A DNA stretch of 64,000 bases from Chitinophaga fulva (GCF_012927205.1 NZ_JABBGC010000001.1:1984001-2048000), one strand, 5' to 3'; counted from the first letter of the stretch, positions 55,214 to 63,545 are shown. Notes: generated by a model from the letters alone, not told the origin. Numbers and translations: made by a program.

Positions 55214-55352
55214 GTTGTGGACTTTTGAGGGTCTACGTGGATTTTTTAGATTATTCTGTCGTTATCATGCTGATTTGCAATGAATCGGAATTTTGCGGAT
55301 ACTGTCCGCAAAATCTTCTGTGCAGATGACGTGTGGCTGTTTTTCTCGCAGT

Positions 55353-55420
55353 AGTCTGCGATGACGCATGGCGCATGGCTTTGGCGTGTTTGAAAGGTTT
55401 AGATTATAGTTTTAGTAAGG
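55353..55420 (+). pseudogene. Degenerate copy of the 3' end of the DUF5686 gene
   Basis: This stretch aligns with 55070-55137, sharing CTTTGG(T/C)GTGTTTG and AGTTTTAGTAAGG. Together with the copy at 55145 it shows that a segment spanning the end of DUF5686 and the start of the ART-like gene was tandemly duplicated and has decayed. The rest of 55214-55486 shows no gene. Confidence 0.7.
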
Positions 55421-55486
55421 TATGCTGATTAAATTTTGGAAGGAAAAAGGTAAAAAGATATATTTGCTTATACCAACCATTTTTGT

Positions 55487-55684
55487 ATGACCGAAGCAGA
55501 ATTTAACGACCTGATGGAACTTGCAGAACGGCAACGTTATGAGGTGACGACACCTGAGGAGGCGCTGCGCTCATTCGTGGCAGCAGGTATTCTCGATTGG
55601 AATGGTAATTTCAGGGAGCCATATACGGAGTTGGAAGGAGTTTTTGCCGAGTTGTTTCTAAAGAAAAAAGTTGACCCCCAATAA
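55487..55684 (+). CDS. Small acidic protein, putative antitoxin of the ART-like gene
   Basis: 65 residues, acidic and mostly helical (MTEAEFNDLMELAERQ), with a C-terminal WNGNFREPYTELEGVFAE stretch. It ends 9 nt before the ADP-ribosyltransferase-like gene on the same strand. Small size, acidity, position and coupling fit an antitoxin. No named family is recognised. It is absent from the degenerate duplicate upstream. Confidence 0.6.
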   Translation: MTEAEFNDLMELAERQRYEVTTPEEALRSFVAAGILDWNGNFREPYTELEGVFAELFLKKKVDPQ

Positions 55685-55693
55685 TCAATAATT

Positions 55694-56374
55694 ATGTATG
55701 ATGTTAAACCCAACCTTATCATCGGCTTCCACGGATGTGAAGCCGAGGTGAGAGACATGCTTTTGCATAACCCCGATGAGTTTAAAATGAGCCAGAAACC
55801 ATTTGACTGGCTGGGTAACGGATTTTATTTCTGGGAGAATAATTATTACAGAGCGTTAGAGTGGGCACGTGACAAACAAAAGCGCGGTATTATCCGGGAG
55901 CCGGCTGTTATAGGCGCTGTATTACATCTCGGTTACTGCTGTGATTTTATGGAAACGCAACATCTCCGGTTGCTGTCCATTTATTTTAGGAACATGTCAG
56001 AAAGGTATAGCATGTTGGGAAAGCCATTACCGGAGAATAAAGATTTACCCGGACAGGGATCAGGAGACAAGGTTTTGCGATATTTGGACTGTGCAGTGAT
56101 TGAATTTATGCACGAGGAAATATGGAAAAGCATACAGGCAGATGACATAGATAAGCAATCTGTTCGTCGCAGGGTCTTCGACTCCACTCGTGGCGTTTTT
56201 ACAGAGGGAGTACCTGTATTTGAAGGTGCCGGCCTCTTTGAAAAGACCCATGTACAGATATGCATCCGCAACCCCAATTGTATCCTGGGCTTTTTCAAGC
56301 CCAGGAAAGAAATAGATTTTGCAAGCTGGATGGAGGGGCATCAGGCGGCACAGATGACTACTGATGCCGCCTGA
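55694..56374 (+). CDS. ADP-ribosyltransferase-like protein (DUF3990-like toxin candidate)
   Basis: 226 residues. The N-terminus has LIIGFHGCEAEVRDMLL followed by FDWLGNGFYFWENNYYRALEWA. This matches the ART fold pattern in which an H-G core strand precedes G-x-G-x-Y-F and a helix with RAL-x-WA, as in DUF3990-type proteins. A later acidic stretch (GVPVFEGAGLFEKTHVQICI) could supply the catalytic Glu near 190. It is paired with a 65-residue gene just upstream, so a toxin-antitoxin module is likely. Substrate unknown. Confidence 0.65.
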   Translation: MYDVKPNLIIGFHGCEAEVRDMLLHNPDEFKMSQKPFDWLGNGFYFWENNYYRALEWARDKQKRGIIREPAVIGAVLHLGYCCDFMETQHLRLLSIYFRNMSERYSMLGKPLPENKDLPGQGSGDKVLRYLDCAVIEFMHEEIWKSIQADDIDKQSVRRRVFDSTRGVFTEGVPVFEGAGLFEKTHVQICIRNPNCILGFFKPRKEIDFASWMEGHQAAQMTTDAA

Positions 56375-56379
56375 TCAAA

Positions 56380-56826
56380 TCAGCCCCTGAACTGCCTCAA
56401 ATGATGATCAATATGTTTGTACCCCAGCAGCCCCATCTGGTCACGGGTCATTTTGCCGAAGAAAGGATGGTTTACTGACTGAACAGATGAATGTGCATAA
56501 GACTCCAGCAGTGTTATCCATTTTGTTTTTTCTTCAGAGATGTCTCCGTCCGGTTCCGTGATTTTCATGGCTGCCACGGTAGAGGCGCCGCGCATCATGG
56601 GCTTTTCGTCTTTGAGGATTTGTTTCAGTATCAGTTTACCGAATAGGAAACTTATCAGCTTACGTTTGTATGTTTTGTGGCCGAGTGCCATCTCTTCCCA
56701 TAGGCGGCAGTGTTTCAGCATCTGGTAGAGGGTCATTTGGCCCCATTCCGCACTGGCATTGGGTGGAAGGGCGTTGATGCGCCGGATGATTTCTTCCCGT
56801 ACAACGGGATCAGTGAGTGTTTTCAT
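56380..56826 (-). CDS. DUF1569 (DinB-like fold) protein
   Basis: 148 residues, all helical. The metal-type His positions of the DinB/YfiT-like fold are seen in MTLYQMLKHCRLWEEMALG near 27 and GYKHIDHHLRQF at the C-terminus, as in DUF1569. It lies 2 nt after a VOC protein gene on the same strand and is probably co-transcribed. Possibly a thiol-linked or metal-dependent transferase; not established. Confidence 0.78.
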   Translation of the reverse strand: MKTLTDPVVREEIIRRINALPPNASAEWGQMTLYQMLKHCRLWEEMALGHKTYKRKLISFLFGKLILKQILKDEKPMMRGASTVAAMKITEPDGDISEEKTKWITLLESYAHSSVQSVNHPFFGKMTRDQMGLLGYKHIDHHLRQFRG

Positions 56827-56828
56827 GT

Positions 56829-57236
56829 TCAGGTGAGTTGAGCCAGGGAGAACCAGTTACCGGAATCATCTTTGAAAATAGCCTCGGTGCCATAGAATTC
56901 TTTTTTAGGTGCTTTGGTGAATTCCACGCCTTTGGCGGTCATTTCCTCATAGGTAGCGTAAATGTCGTCGCAGGTGAGAACGGCAACGCCGAAGGTGCCT
57001 TTACGGACCAGGTCTGTCATGACGTCGACGGTTTCCTGTTTGAACATCGCTGTGGAAACGGGGGACAGTACGATTTCGAGGCCAGGTTGCTGTGGCGGGG
57101 AAACGGTGAGCCAGCGGACATCTTTGCCCATCGGTACATCGGTGACCACGCGGAAGCCCAGTTTATTCGTATAAAAATCCAGTGCACGGTTTTGGTCCAG
57201 CACGTAAACGGTCATGTGTGTTACTTGGGAGATCAT
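56829..57236 (-). CDS. VOC-family (glyoxalase/bleomycin-resistance-like) protein
   Basis: 135 residues with two beta-alpha-beta-beta-beta modules: THMTVYVLDQNRALDFYTNKLGF at the N-terminus and CDDIYATYEEMTAKGVEFTKAPKKEFYG in the second half, ending AIFKDDSGNWFSL. Putative metal ligands are His in the first strand and Glu in the second module (GTEAIFKD). Substrate unknown; such proteins are often lyases or dioxygenases. Next to DUF1569. Confidence 0.85.
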   Translation of the reverse strand: MISQVTHMTVYVLDQNRALDFYTNKLGFRVVTDVPMGKDVRWLTVSPPQQPGLEIVLSPVSTAMFKQETVDVMTDLVRKGTFGVAVLTCDDIYATYEEMTAKGVEFTKAPKKEFYGTEAIFKDDSGNWFSLAQLT

Positions 57237-57292
57237 TGGAGATATCTTTGTTTCTATTGCAAAGAACGATGATGCGCTGGTATTTCATTTGT

Positions 57293-57730
57293 TCAAAATT
57301 GCTGTTTTGGGAACCAGCCGTATTTTTCGGCGAAACAGCCAGGTATATATGCCAGCGGAGTAGCGGCTATCTGTGCTTTGAGGGACTGATGTTGCTGAAG
57401 ATAGGCGGAAGGCGTAACGCCGTTGGCGCGTTTGAACAGGTTGCTGAAAGAACTGATGCTTTCAAAGCCGACAGCATAGCAGGTATCTGAAACAGTGGCG
57501 CCTCCCTGCAGTAGCAGCTTCGCTTTTTCCATCCTCACGTTTTTGAGGTATTGATGAGGCGTCTGCTGATAAATGGCTTTAAACTGCTTGATGAAATGGA
57601 ATTTCGAGAAATAGGCTTCGTCAGCGATACAGTCGAGATCTATTGGCTCAGCATAGTGCTGGTCAATGAATAGTTTGGCCTGGACCAGCCGCCGGTACAA
57701 ATACATTCTCGGATATTGCAGGCCTGTCAT
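57293..57730 (-). CDS. AraC-family transcriptional regulator (HTH domain only)
   Basis: 145 residues. The AraC/XylS double helix-turn-helix fills residues 15-115 (DCIADEAYFSKFHFIKQFKAIY; CYAVGFESISSFSNLFKRANGVTPSAYL). There is no large effector domain, only a short C-terminal tail. It lies 57 nt upstream of the VOC/DUF1569 pair on the same strand, which it may control. Confidence 0.88.
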   Translation of the reverse strand: MTGLQYPRMYLYRRLVQAKLFIDQHYAEPIDLDCIADEAYFSKFHFIKQFKAIYQQTPHQYLKNVRMEKAKLLLQGGATVSDTCYAVGFESISSFSNLFKRANGVTPSAYLQQHQSLKAQIAATPLAYIPGCFAEKYGWFPKQQF

Positions 57731-57877
57731 AGTCTACCGATTTTTTGCGAACTCCCTGAAAATTAATGATTTCGCAGGATAAACTGTTATAAAGTAATTA
57801 TTTAATATCTGTAAATATCTATTTAATAGAATGTATTAACAAAAAATAACAGGTAAACATGGAAATTTTACAGTAAA

Positions 57878-58141
57878 TTGATGAGTACATTAAAACTCAT
57901 CATTATGATCTGGACTATTATTATCGGAGGCATCGCTGGCTGGCTGGCCGGTAAAATTATGCGTGGTGACGGGTTTGGGATTATTGTAGATATTATTGTG
58001 GGAATCATTGGCGGCTGGCTGGGCGGCTGGCTTTTCGGCAAACTGGGGTTGCATATGGGCAACGGTCTGATCGGTTCGTTGATCGTAGCACTGATAGGCT
58101 CCATTATATTGATTTGGCTGATACGCCTTATCAAGCGGTGA
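57878..58141 (+). CDS. GlsB/YeaQ/YmgE-type stress-response membrane protein
   Basis: 87 residues from ATG 57878; ATG 57902 would also serve and gives the usual start MIWTIIIGGIAGWLAGKIMRG. Three Gly-rich membrane helices (IVDIIVGIIGGWLGGWLFG; NGLIGSLIVALIGSIILIWL) are typical of the transglycosylase-associated/GlsB family. Such proteins rise in stationary phase and acid stress. A strong terminator follows. Confidence 0.88.
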   Translation: MMSTLKLIIMIWTIIIGGIAGWLAGKIMRGDGFGIIVDIIVGIIGGWLGGWLFGKLGLHMGNGLIGSLIVALIGSIILIWLIRLIKR

Positions 58142-58159
58142 TCATCCATGATATTGACA

Positions 58160-58191
58160 AAAACGCCGGTATTTTGTACCGGCGTTTTTTT
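58160..58191 (+). terminator. Intrinsic terminator after the GlsB-like gene
   Basis: AAAACGCCGGTA (58160-58171) pairs with TACCGGCGTTTT (58177-58188) around TTTTG, followed by more T. On the minus strand it may also serve the converging DsrE-type operon. Confidence 0.88.
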
Positions 58192-58214
58192 ATAACATAC
58201 AAGTATATACGAAA

Positions 58215-58628
58215 TCAGTGTGCCACTTTAATATAGCCCCATCCTTCCCGTTGTTTGGTAATGATCTCATAGATAGCATCAGGTACTACCTGCACACCGG
58301 GCAGCAGTTCACTGGCGTTTTTGTTGTTCCTTTTCATGGTAGCGCCGCATACTTTAAAGCTCACATTTTTATGATTGTTGATTAGCTCGGTCAGGGCGGG
58401 CGCTACAGTGGATTTGTCTTTCAGTACCATATCCAGTGCATCGCCGTATACCGCTACTTCCAGTTGCGCATCGGGAGCGCCTTTCAGTATACCGTTCAGC
58501 TGCCGGAGCAGGGTTTGTTGAGCTTCCGGCGTTTTACTGGTAATGTCGAAGATGACCTTATAATCGGCCTGCGCGAAGCAGGTCATGCTGCCCAGTAAAA
58601 ACGCGAGAACTATAAACAGCTTTTTCAT
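58215..58628 (-). CDS. Periplasmic DsrE/DsrF-like protein
   Basis: 137 residues with a signal peptide (LLGSMTCFAQ). The DsrE-like fold is suggested by LEVAVYGDALDMVL near 56 and VSFKVCGATMKRN near 90, where the Cys sits in the usual loop. DsrE-family proteins carry sulfur on such a Cys. It is the last gene of an operon with a TsdA-like cytochrome and a second exported DsrE-like protein, which supports a role in periplasmic sulfur chemistry. Confidence 0.82.
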   Translation of the reverse strand: MKKLFIVLAFLLGSMTCFAQADYKVIFDITSKTPEAQQTLLRQLNGILKGAPDAQLEVAVYGDALDMVLKDKSTVAPALTELINNHKNVSFKVCGATMKRNNKNASELLPGVQVVPDAIYEIITKQREGWGYIKVAH

Positions 58629-58655
58629 AGCAGATTGTTTTAAGTAAAACGGATA

Positions 58656-59591
58656 TTACTTTTTATGCTGTCGCGCAATAGGAGCGAAGGGTCCGTATTT
58701 ATGCTGCACGGCAGGGAAGGTGTCGCTGAAAGGGCCGAAAGGATGATCTGGTGGTTTGGTACGGATATCGGGCCAGTCGCCAGGAAAAGCTTTCACCGGC
58801 CGCGGTTGCGAATTCACAAATGCGGCCACATTCCACGCATCTTCATCGCTGAGTGCCGGATGCTGATAATCGATGCCGAGCGGCATGTTATACTTTACAT
58901 ATCCTGCAAATCTGGACAGCCGGTATAGTCCGGCCCCGGTGTTATAACTATCCGGCCCCCATAGCGGTGGATACTGGTATTCCGATGCGCCTGCCAGCTG
59001 CTGTCCGCCACCATTGGCGCCGTGGCATCGCTGGCATTGCTGCAGAAAAACAGCCTGGCCTTTGACAGTATCTGCGGCCACCGGCAGGTAAGGCAGCTCA
59101 CGGATGCCGCTGCCAGGTGTTTTATAACCCTTGGGCTGGTCTTTTCCCAACCATTGTATATAGGCGATGATGGCCTGCAATTCCCGGCTGTTACTATCAA
59201 GGGCGGCGCCATTGAGGCTTCGCACAAAACAATCGTTTACTTTTTTGGCGATGGATTCCACACTGCCGCTCCGCGCCCTGAATTTAGGGTAGGTGGAGGC
59301 GGTGCTGCCGTAGTTATTGCCCCACGGTTTGGTACCGGCATCCAGATGGCAGTTCTGGCAGTTCATGCCATTGCTAAGTTTAGCAACACTGCCTTGTGGC
59401 CCGAGATATTGCGCGGTATGGGCTATCAGCGACCGGCCATACCGTATCATATCGCCTGTTGACGTATGCGGGATCGTAGCAGTGTCCGGCGCCTGCCATA
59501 ATTTTTCCTCCAACGTGCCCGCTCTGCGGCAGCCATACAGGGCGGTGAACAACCCCATTAAAAAAGTAAGATGCCATTGTCTGTTTGTCAT
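58656..59591 (-). CDS. Di-heme cytochrome c, TsdA-like (thiosulfate dehydrogenase family)
   Basis: 311 residues from ATG 59591, chosen because it overlaps the upstream stop as ATGA; a longer frame to 59642 would run 55 nt into the previous gene. Lipoprotein-like signal (LFTALYGCRRAG). Two heme sites: GMNCQNCHLDAGTKPWG and CQRCHGANGGG, with NDCFVRSLNG between them, as in TsdA/SoxA-type cytochromes. TsdA oxidises two thiosulfates to tetrathionate or runs the reverse reaction. Flanking DsrE-like genes fit a sulfur role. Confidence 0.85.
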   Translation of the reverse strand: MTNRQWHLTFLMGLFTALYGCRRAGTLEEKLWQAPDTATIPHTSTGDMIRYGRSLIAHTAQYLGPQGSVAKLSNGMNCQNCHLDAGTKPWGNNYGSTASTYPKFRARSGSVESIAKKVNDCFVRSLNGAALDSNSRELQAIIAYIQWLGKDQPKGYKTPGSGIRELPYLPVAADTVKGQAVFLQQCQRCHGANGGGQQLAGASEYQYPPLWGPDSYNTGAGLYRLSRFAGYVKYNMPLGIDYQHPALSDEDAWNVAAFVNSQPRPVKAFPGDWPDIRTKPPDHPFGPFSDTFPAVQHKYGPFAPIARQHKK

Positions 59592-60271
59592 CCTGCAAAA
59601 CAGTAACCGCAGTTTTTTTCCTGTGCCCGTCCGATGGCCCACATGCCGGAAGGTACCACATCAACGCCCGGTAAAACACCTGCCAGCCATTCATTCTTCA
59701 CAGCCACGGGGTCCAGCGCCATTTCCTTGGCCACGATAGCACTGTATACTGTTATCGCCATATTGCATACGGCAAACAATACACCACTCGCCTGCAACTG
59801 GTTAATACCGATGTCTACATTGCCAATACCCGGTACATTAAAATCCCCCGGCTGAGGCATCCAAAAAGGATTACGGACAGCCGGCGCTTTGGTTTTTGGA
59901 TCATCTACTTTAAACAACTGGCCGAACTTGTATTTTTCCCACAGCTCATTTTTCATGGCGTAAGGGATGCCTTCGTGGCGTAGCACCATGACGGCACAGC
60001 AGTCTTTCTCCGGTGTACCGGTGGCCTGGTTGGTCAGCAGAAAAACTTTTGCCCAGGCAAAAGGATAGATTTCATGCGGTCGCGGAATATCTATTACTAT
60101 CCGGTGCTTGCCTTTGATTTTGCTGCTCCAGGCATCGGTGGTGCTGGTACTCATATGCTTGCTTTCCTGCGCCAGCCCGGCGAAAGAAGGAATGCTCAGC
60201 ATCGTGGCACCTGCCAGCATTTTTCCGAGGAAGTCGCGGCGGTTGTTACCACCGTTTGGTGTATGACTCAT
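59588..60271 (-). CDS. Tat-exported DsrE-like protein
   Basis: 227 residues. The twin-arginine signal NNRRDFLGKMLAGATML occupies residues 8-24. The mature part has DsrE-like segments (HRIVIDIPRPHEIYPFAWAKVFL; CCAVMVLRHEGIPYAM) and a C-terminal CGYC near the end. Tat export suggests it folds, possibly with a cofactor, before transport. First gene of the operon; translationally coupled to the TsdA-like cytochrome by ATGA. Confidence 0.78.
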   Translation of the reverse strand: MSHTPNGGNNRRDFLGKMLAGATMLSIPSFAGLAQESKHMSTSTTDAWSSKIKGKHRIVIDIPRPHEIYPFAWAKVFLLTNQATGTPEKDCCAVMVLRHEGIPYAMKNELWEKYKFGQLFKVDDPKTKAPAVRNPFWMPQPGDFNVPGIGNVDIGINQLQASGVLFAVCNMAITVYSAIVAKEMALDPVAVKNEWLAGVLPGVDVVPSGMWAIGRAQEKNCGYCFAG

Positions 60272-60371
60272 AGCTTTAAATTTTGAGGTTATAGTATGGC
60301 TCCAACCAGTATATGGTTAAAATACCCTGAAGAGAGGGACTATAAATGTAAGGAAACACACCAGGCACTTA

Positions 60372-61196
60372 TCAGATAAAAGTGACAAAATCGGATGACT
60401 GCTGAGGAAGAAAATCAGAGAACTGATGCGGTAGCCGATGCGTGAAATAACGAAACTCGTTGATGAAATGTGTCTGATCGCAATACCCTGCTTTATGCGC
60501 TAACAACTTCCATTGCGGATATCGCATCCGCGCCATGTAGTCGATCGTTTTTCTGAAGCGGACCAACCGGCAGAACAACTTCAGGCGTAACCCTGTCTGT
60601 TCCAGGAATGCCCTTTCCAGTGTACGTTTGGTGAGGAATACCTGCGCTTCCAGTTGCCGGATGGTAATGTTGCCATTGGCAGCAAGGATGAGTTGCATGG
60701 CATTTTCAAGGTTACAAATATTTTTCGGAGAAGCTGTCAACTGCTCCAGCAGCCAGTATTCCAGCAGTTGTACCTGTTGCCTGGGATGATCACAGGTATT
60801 GATGTCTGTCAGCAGAGAAGCAATGGAATGACCGAATAGCGCCGACAGGTCAATACAACGGTCACAAAAAAATTGTGCAGGGATATTGAAGAGCCTGAAC
60901 CAGCTGCCCGGTCTGAAATGCGCTGCCAGCAACTGCATATTGCCACTAATACGCCATTCGCTGATACGGCTGCGCGGACCGGTGAGCAGTGCTGAAGATA
61001 GATATTCCTGCCCGATAACATCATACAGGGTATGATCAGGGCCGGGATTGAACCACATGCTTTGAATAAAATGAGGGAGAATGGTCAGATACCTGACTTC
61101 TTCCCCTGGGAAATCACCCGTGATCAGCTGCCATGAAAGCAGATAGTCACCAAGCCGCTGATGAGGCCGGAATGTTTGCACCTTGAACATAGGCAT
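60372..61196 (-). CDS. AraC-family transcriptional regulator
   Basis: 274 residues. An N-terminal DUF6597-like beta domain (about 5-150; SMWFNPGPDHTLYDVIG, FRPGSWFRLF) is followed by a C-terminal HTH pair (about 165-265; ITIRQLEAQVFLTKRTLERAFLEQTGL, AGYCDQTHFINEFRYFTHRLP). It lies about 100 nt upstream of the Tat-DsrE/TsdA operon on the same strand and may regulate it. Confidence 0.87.
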   Translation of the reverse strand: MPMFKVQTFRPHQRLGDYLLSWQLITGDFPGEEVRYLTILPHFIQSMWFNPGPDHTLYDVIGQEYLSSALLTGPRSRISEWRISGNMQLLAAHFRPGSWFRLFNIPAQFFCDRCIDLSALFGHSIASLLTDINTCDHPRQQVQLLEYWLLEQLTASPKNICNLENAMQLILAANGNITIRQLEAQVFLTKRTLERAFLEQTGLRLKLFCRLVRFRKTIDYMARMRYPQWKLLAHKAGYCDQTHFINEFRYFTHRLPHQFSDFLPQQSSDFVTFI

Positions 61197-61376
61197 CGGT
61201 TTCTTTGGGGCACAGTGAGATCTGGTGCAAAGATCCGACTTTTTTCCAACGCGTCAGATGACGGCAGCCACGATTGGCTGACTCCTGTTTCTATGGCTTT
61301 GTTCGCCACGTTTCCCGCCGTCCTGCCAATAATCGATACCATCCATTACGTCCGAAACCGGTTAGTATTTTATGCG

Positions 61377-62276
61377 TTATCTGGTGGCATCGAGGTCCTT
61401 TTGCAGTAATCCCAGATCCCGCTGCAGTTGATGCTGCCGGCAGTAATCAACCAGTTCCTGCAGCCTTTTTTGATTATCATATCGAAGATTCCAATACAGC
61501 TTTTTCTGGCATTCCGAACAGATGCGATTGGGCGCTCTGTCAGTTTCCTCCAGGTTGTTGGTGCCGTTCATGGCGCACCTGGCGTGAAGGCAGTGATGCA
61601 GGGAAAACATGTGGCCGATTTCGTGTGAAGCGATGCTGTTGAGCCGTTTTAAACAAAGGAGATAGTTGGTGGCGTCTAACGTTGTTTCATTCTGTAACCG
61701 GTAAATAGAGGACACGCCTACACGTTCTGCGTAAGATGCCAGGCCGAATACATAATTCCAGTCGCTTTGCGGATACAGGTCCCGCGCACTGATGGCCATC
61801 AGGGCGATGCCATTGTCGGGTGTTTTACCTTTCAACAGGTTATGCAATATATAAGACGCCAATAGCTGGATATGACCGTCATCCCGCTGGCGGAAAGTAT
61901 TCGACGGAAAAGAATCATCTGAATGAGCCGGCAGGAGCACGGTTTTCAATTGGAAGAAGATGGCAGTATACTCCCGGGTGGCTTCCAGTACTTTTTCCTG
62001 AAGTGGGGTGAATTCACCCACCGGCAGCAAATAAATCACCGATCGGGTAGCGGTGGTTTTTACCGGCCGTGCGGCCTTATACGCTTCAAAAGTTTGTGCT
62101 GTTTCTTTGTGTGTAAAACGCCAGTCTCCTTCCTGTGGCGGGCCTAGTGGAATGTCATTGCTGGCAATGGCGTTGAAATAGGTTTTCTGGGAGGTTATTA
62201 CAGGGTCAGCATGCCTGTAGTGACAGGCAAAAAGCATCGACATAAAAAATAGCGAAAAAACAGGTGCTAGCTTCAT
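61377..62276 (-). CDS. Archaemetzincin-like zinc protease, lipoprotein
   Basis: About 299 residues from ATG 62276. The frame extends to ATG 62288, but those four extra codons (ATGTTCAGG...) belong to the palindromic repeat family, and MKLAPVFSLFFMSMLFACHYR is a proper lipoprotein signal. The metal motif is HEIGHMFSLHHC near 217, then HARCAMNG and CSECQK: the archaemetzincin form HExxHxxGxxHCx4CxM...CxxC, with Ser in place of the usual Gly. All metal ligands remain. Substrate unknown. Confidence 0.85.
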   Translation of the reverse strand: MKLAPVFSLFFMSMLFACHYRHADPVITSQKTYFNAIASNDIPLGPPQEGDWRFTHKETAQTFEAYKAARPVKTTATRSVIYLLPVGEFTPLQEKVLEATREYTAIFFQLKTVLLPAHSDDSFPSNTFRQRDDGHIQLLASYILHNLLKGKTPDNGIALMAISARDLYPQSDWNYVFGLASYAERVGVSSIYRLQNETTLDATNYLLCLKRLNSIASHEIGHMFSLHHCLHARCAMNGTNNLEETDRAPNRICSECQKKLYWNLRYDNQKRLQELVDYCRQHQLQRDLGLLQKDLDATR

Positions 62277-62290
62277 ATTCCTGAACATTG

Positions 62291-62312
62291 TAGCCCAGGA
62301 CTTTAGTCCTGG
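62291..62312. repeat. Further copy of the interspersed palindromic repeat
   Basis: CCAGGACT-TT-AGTCCTGG (62295-62312) followed on the minus strand by GGCTACAATGTTCAGG, against GGCTACGATGTTTTTCAGG in the copy at 18337. It abuts the archaemetzincin gene. Confidence 0.65.
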
Positions 62313-62448
62313 AACATTTTGGTTGTTTTACATAGGATGAAATAACCATAGGATTCCATAACACAAAATACTATTTCCCATAATTGGGGGGATGACCGTT
62401 TTTCTTTATTTTACCTGATAATTCCTTAGCCAACAAATCAAACCTTAC

Positions 62449-63429
62449 ATGAAAAGAAAAACCGGTTTTCTATACAATATCCCCGTATACTGTATTGTAC
62501 TCATCCTGATATTTACCTGTTCCACCCGGGTCCAGGGGCAGGATAATTCCCGTGTATTCACTTCCGATGTCGATAATTTCTGGACTGCTTTCGACAGTGT
62601 GAAGACGGTCAATGATACCACGCGGCAGATTGCTTTTATGCAATCGCTATACATCGACAAGGGCACGGAAGGGCTAAAGTTGTTTATGAAGCTTAGAAGG
62701 TTCGATGCCGCCAGACTGGTAACGGCTATCAACAAGTATCCTAAATTCTGGGCTTCTATCCGGGAGAACACGTTGAAAATAAAACCTAAGATCCCCGCTA
62801 TCGAAGCACATATCCGGGAGTTTAAAGTACTGTATCCCGATCTTCGTCCGGCTAAACTCTTTTTCACTATTACGGCTGTACGCGCGGCGGGCACAGTGCA
62901 TGATTCGCTGGCGTTGATAGGAACAGAAATAGCTACCGGGAATAAAAACACCGATGTGTCTGAGTTTCCGGATAAAAGGCTGGCAAACTTCTTCCAGGCG
63001 CAGAGCACAGACAATATCATCCCGGTGGTGGTACATGAGTATGTGCATACCCAACAACGGTCGGAGGCCAAAATACTGCTGGGACAGGCACTGAACGAAG
63101 GCGCCTGTGATTTTATCACGGAGTTGATTCTGAAAGAACCTTTAATGAATTCTTACCTTCAATACGGGAGGAAGAACGAACAGGAGCTGAAAGAAGCCTT
63201 CAAAAAAGAGATGCTGGGGGCAGATTTTTCCAACTGGTTGTACAACGGCTCCACCACCAAAACCATGGGTGATCTGGGTTATTTCATGGGATATACCATC
63301 TGTAAATCATACTACCAGCACGCCAAGAATAAAAGCCAGGCAATAAAAGACATTATTACGCTGAATTATGGCGATCAGGCAGCCGTGACGGCTTTCCTGG
63401 AGAAATCCAGGTATTACCACCAGATGTAG
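62449..63429 (+). CDS. Exported putative zinc protease (DUF2268/GldB-like)
   Basis: 326 residues with signal peptide (LIFTCSTRVQGQ). A metal motif HEYVHTQQ near 197 is followed by NEGACDFITEL about 20 residues later, the HExxH...E arrangement of DUF2268-type proteins related to GldB. A helical N-terminal half (VDNFWTAFDSV, MQSLYIDKGTEGLKLFM) also fits that group. No gliding gene is adjacent, so a GldB function is not claimed. Confidence 0.75.
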   Translation: MKRKTGFLYNIPVYCIVLILIFTCSTRVQGQDNSRVFTSDVDNFWTAFDSVKTVNDTTRQIAFMQSLYIDKGTEGLKLFMKLRRFDAARLVTAINKYPKFWASIRENTLKIKPKIPAIEAHIREFKVLYPDLRPAKLFFTITAVRAAGTVHDSLALIGTEIATGNKNTDVSEFPDKRLANFFQAQSTDNIIPVVVHEYVHTQQRSEAKILLGQALNEGACDFITELILKEPLMNSYLQYGRKNEQELKEAFKKEMLGADFSNWLYNGSTTKTMGDLGYFMGYTICKSYYQHAKNKSQAIKDIITLNYGDQAAVTAFLEKSRYYHQM

Positions 63430-63545
63430 GGCCCGCCTGTGGCCGGTAAGAGATGGCCATTGTTATTTTTATATATTGCGAATGGTGCTTATATTTACCA
63501 GTATTTCAGCGGGTTATCCACATCCAATTAAACAGCGGAACACAG

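Noticed and set aside
55214..55352. A short gene between the two degenerate duplicates
   Set aside because: No frame with coding character or homology was seen; stops are frequent.
59591..59642. Longer start of the TsdA-like cytochrome at 59642
   Set aside because: It would run 55 nt into the upstream gene and precede a normal signal peptide; the ATGA overlap at 59588-59591 indicates coupling.
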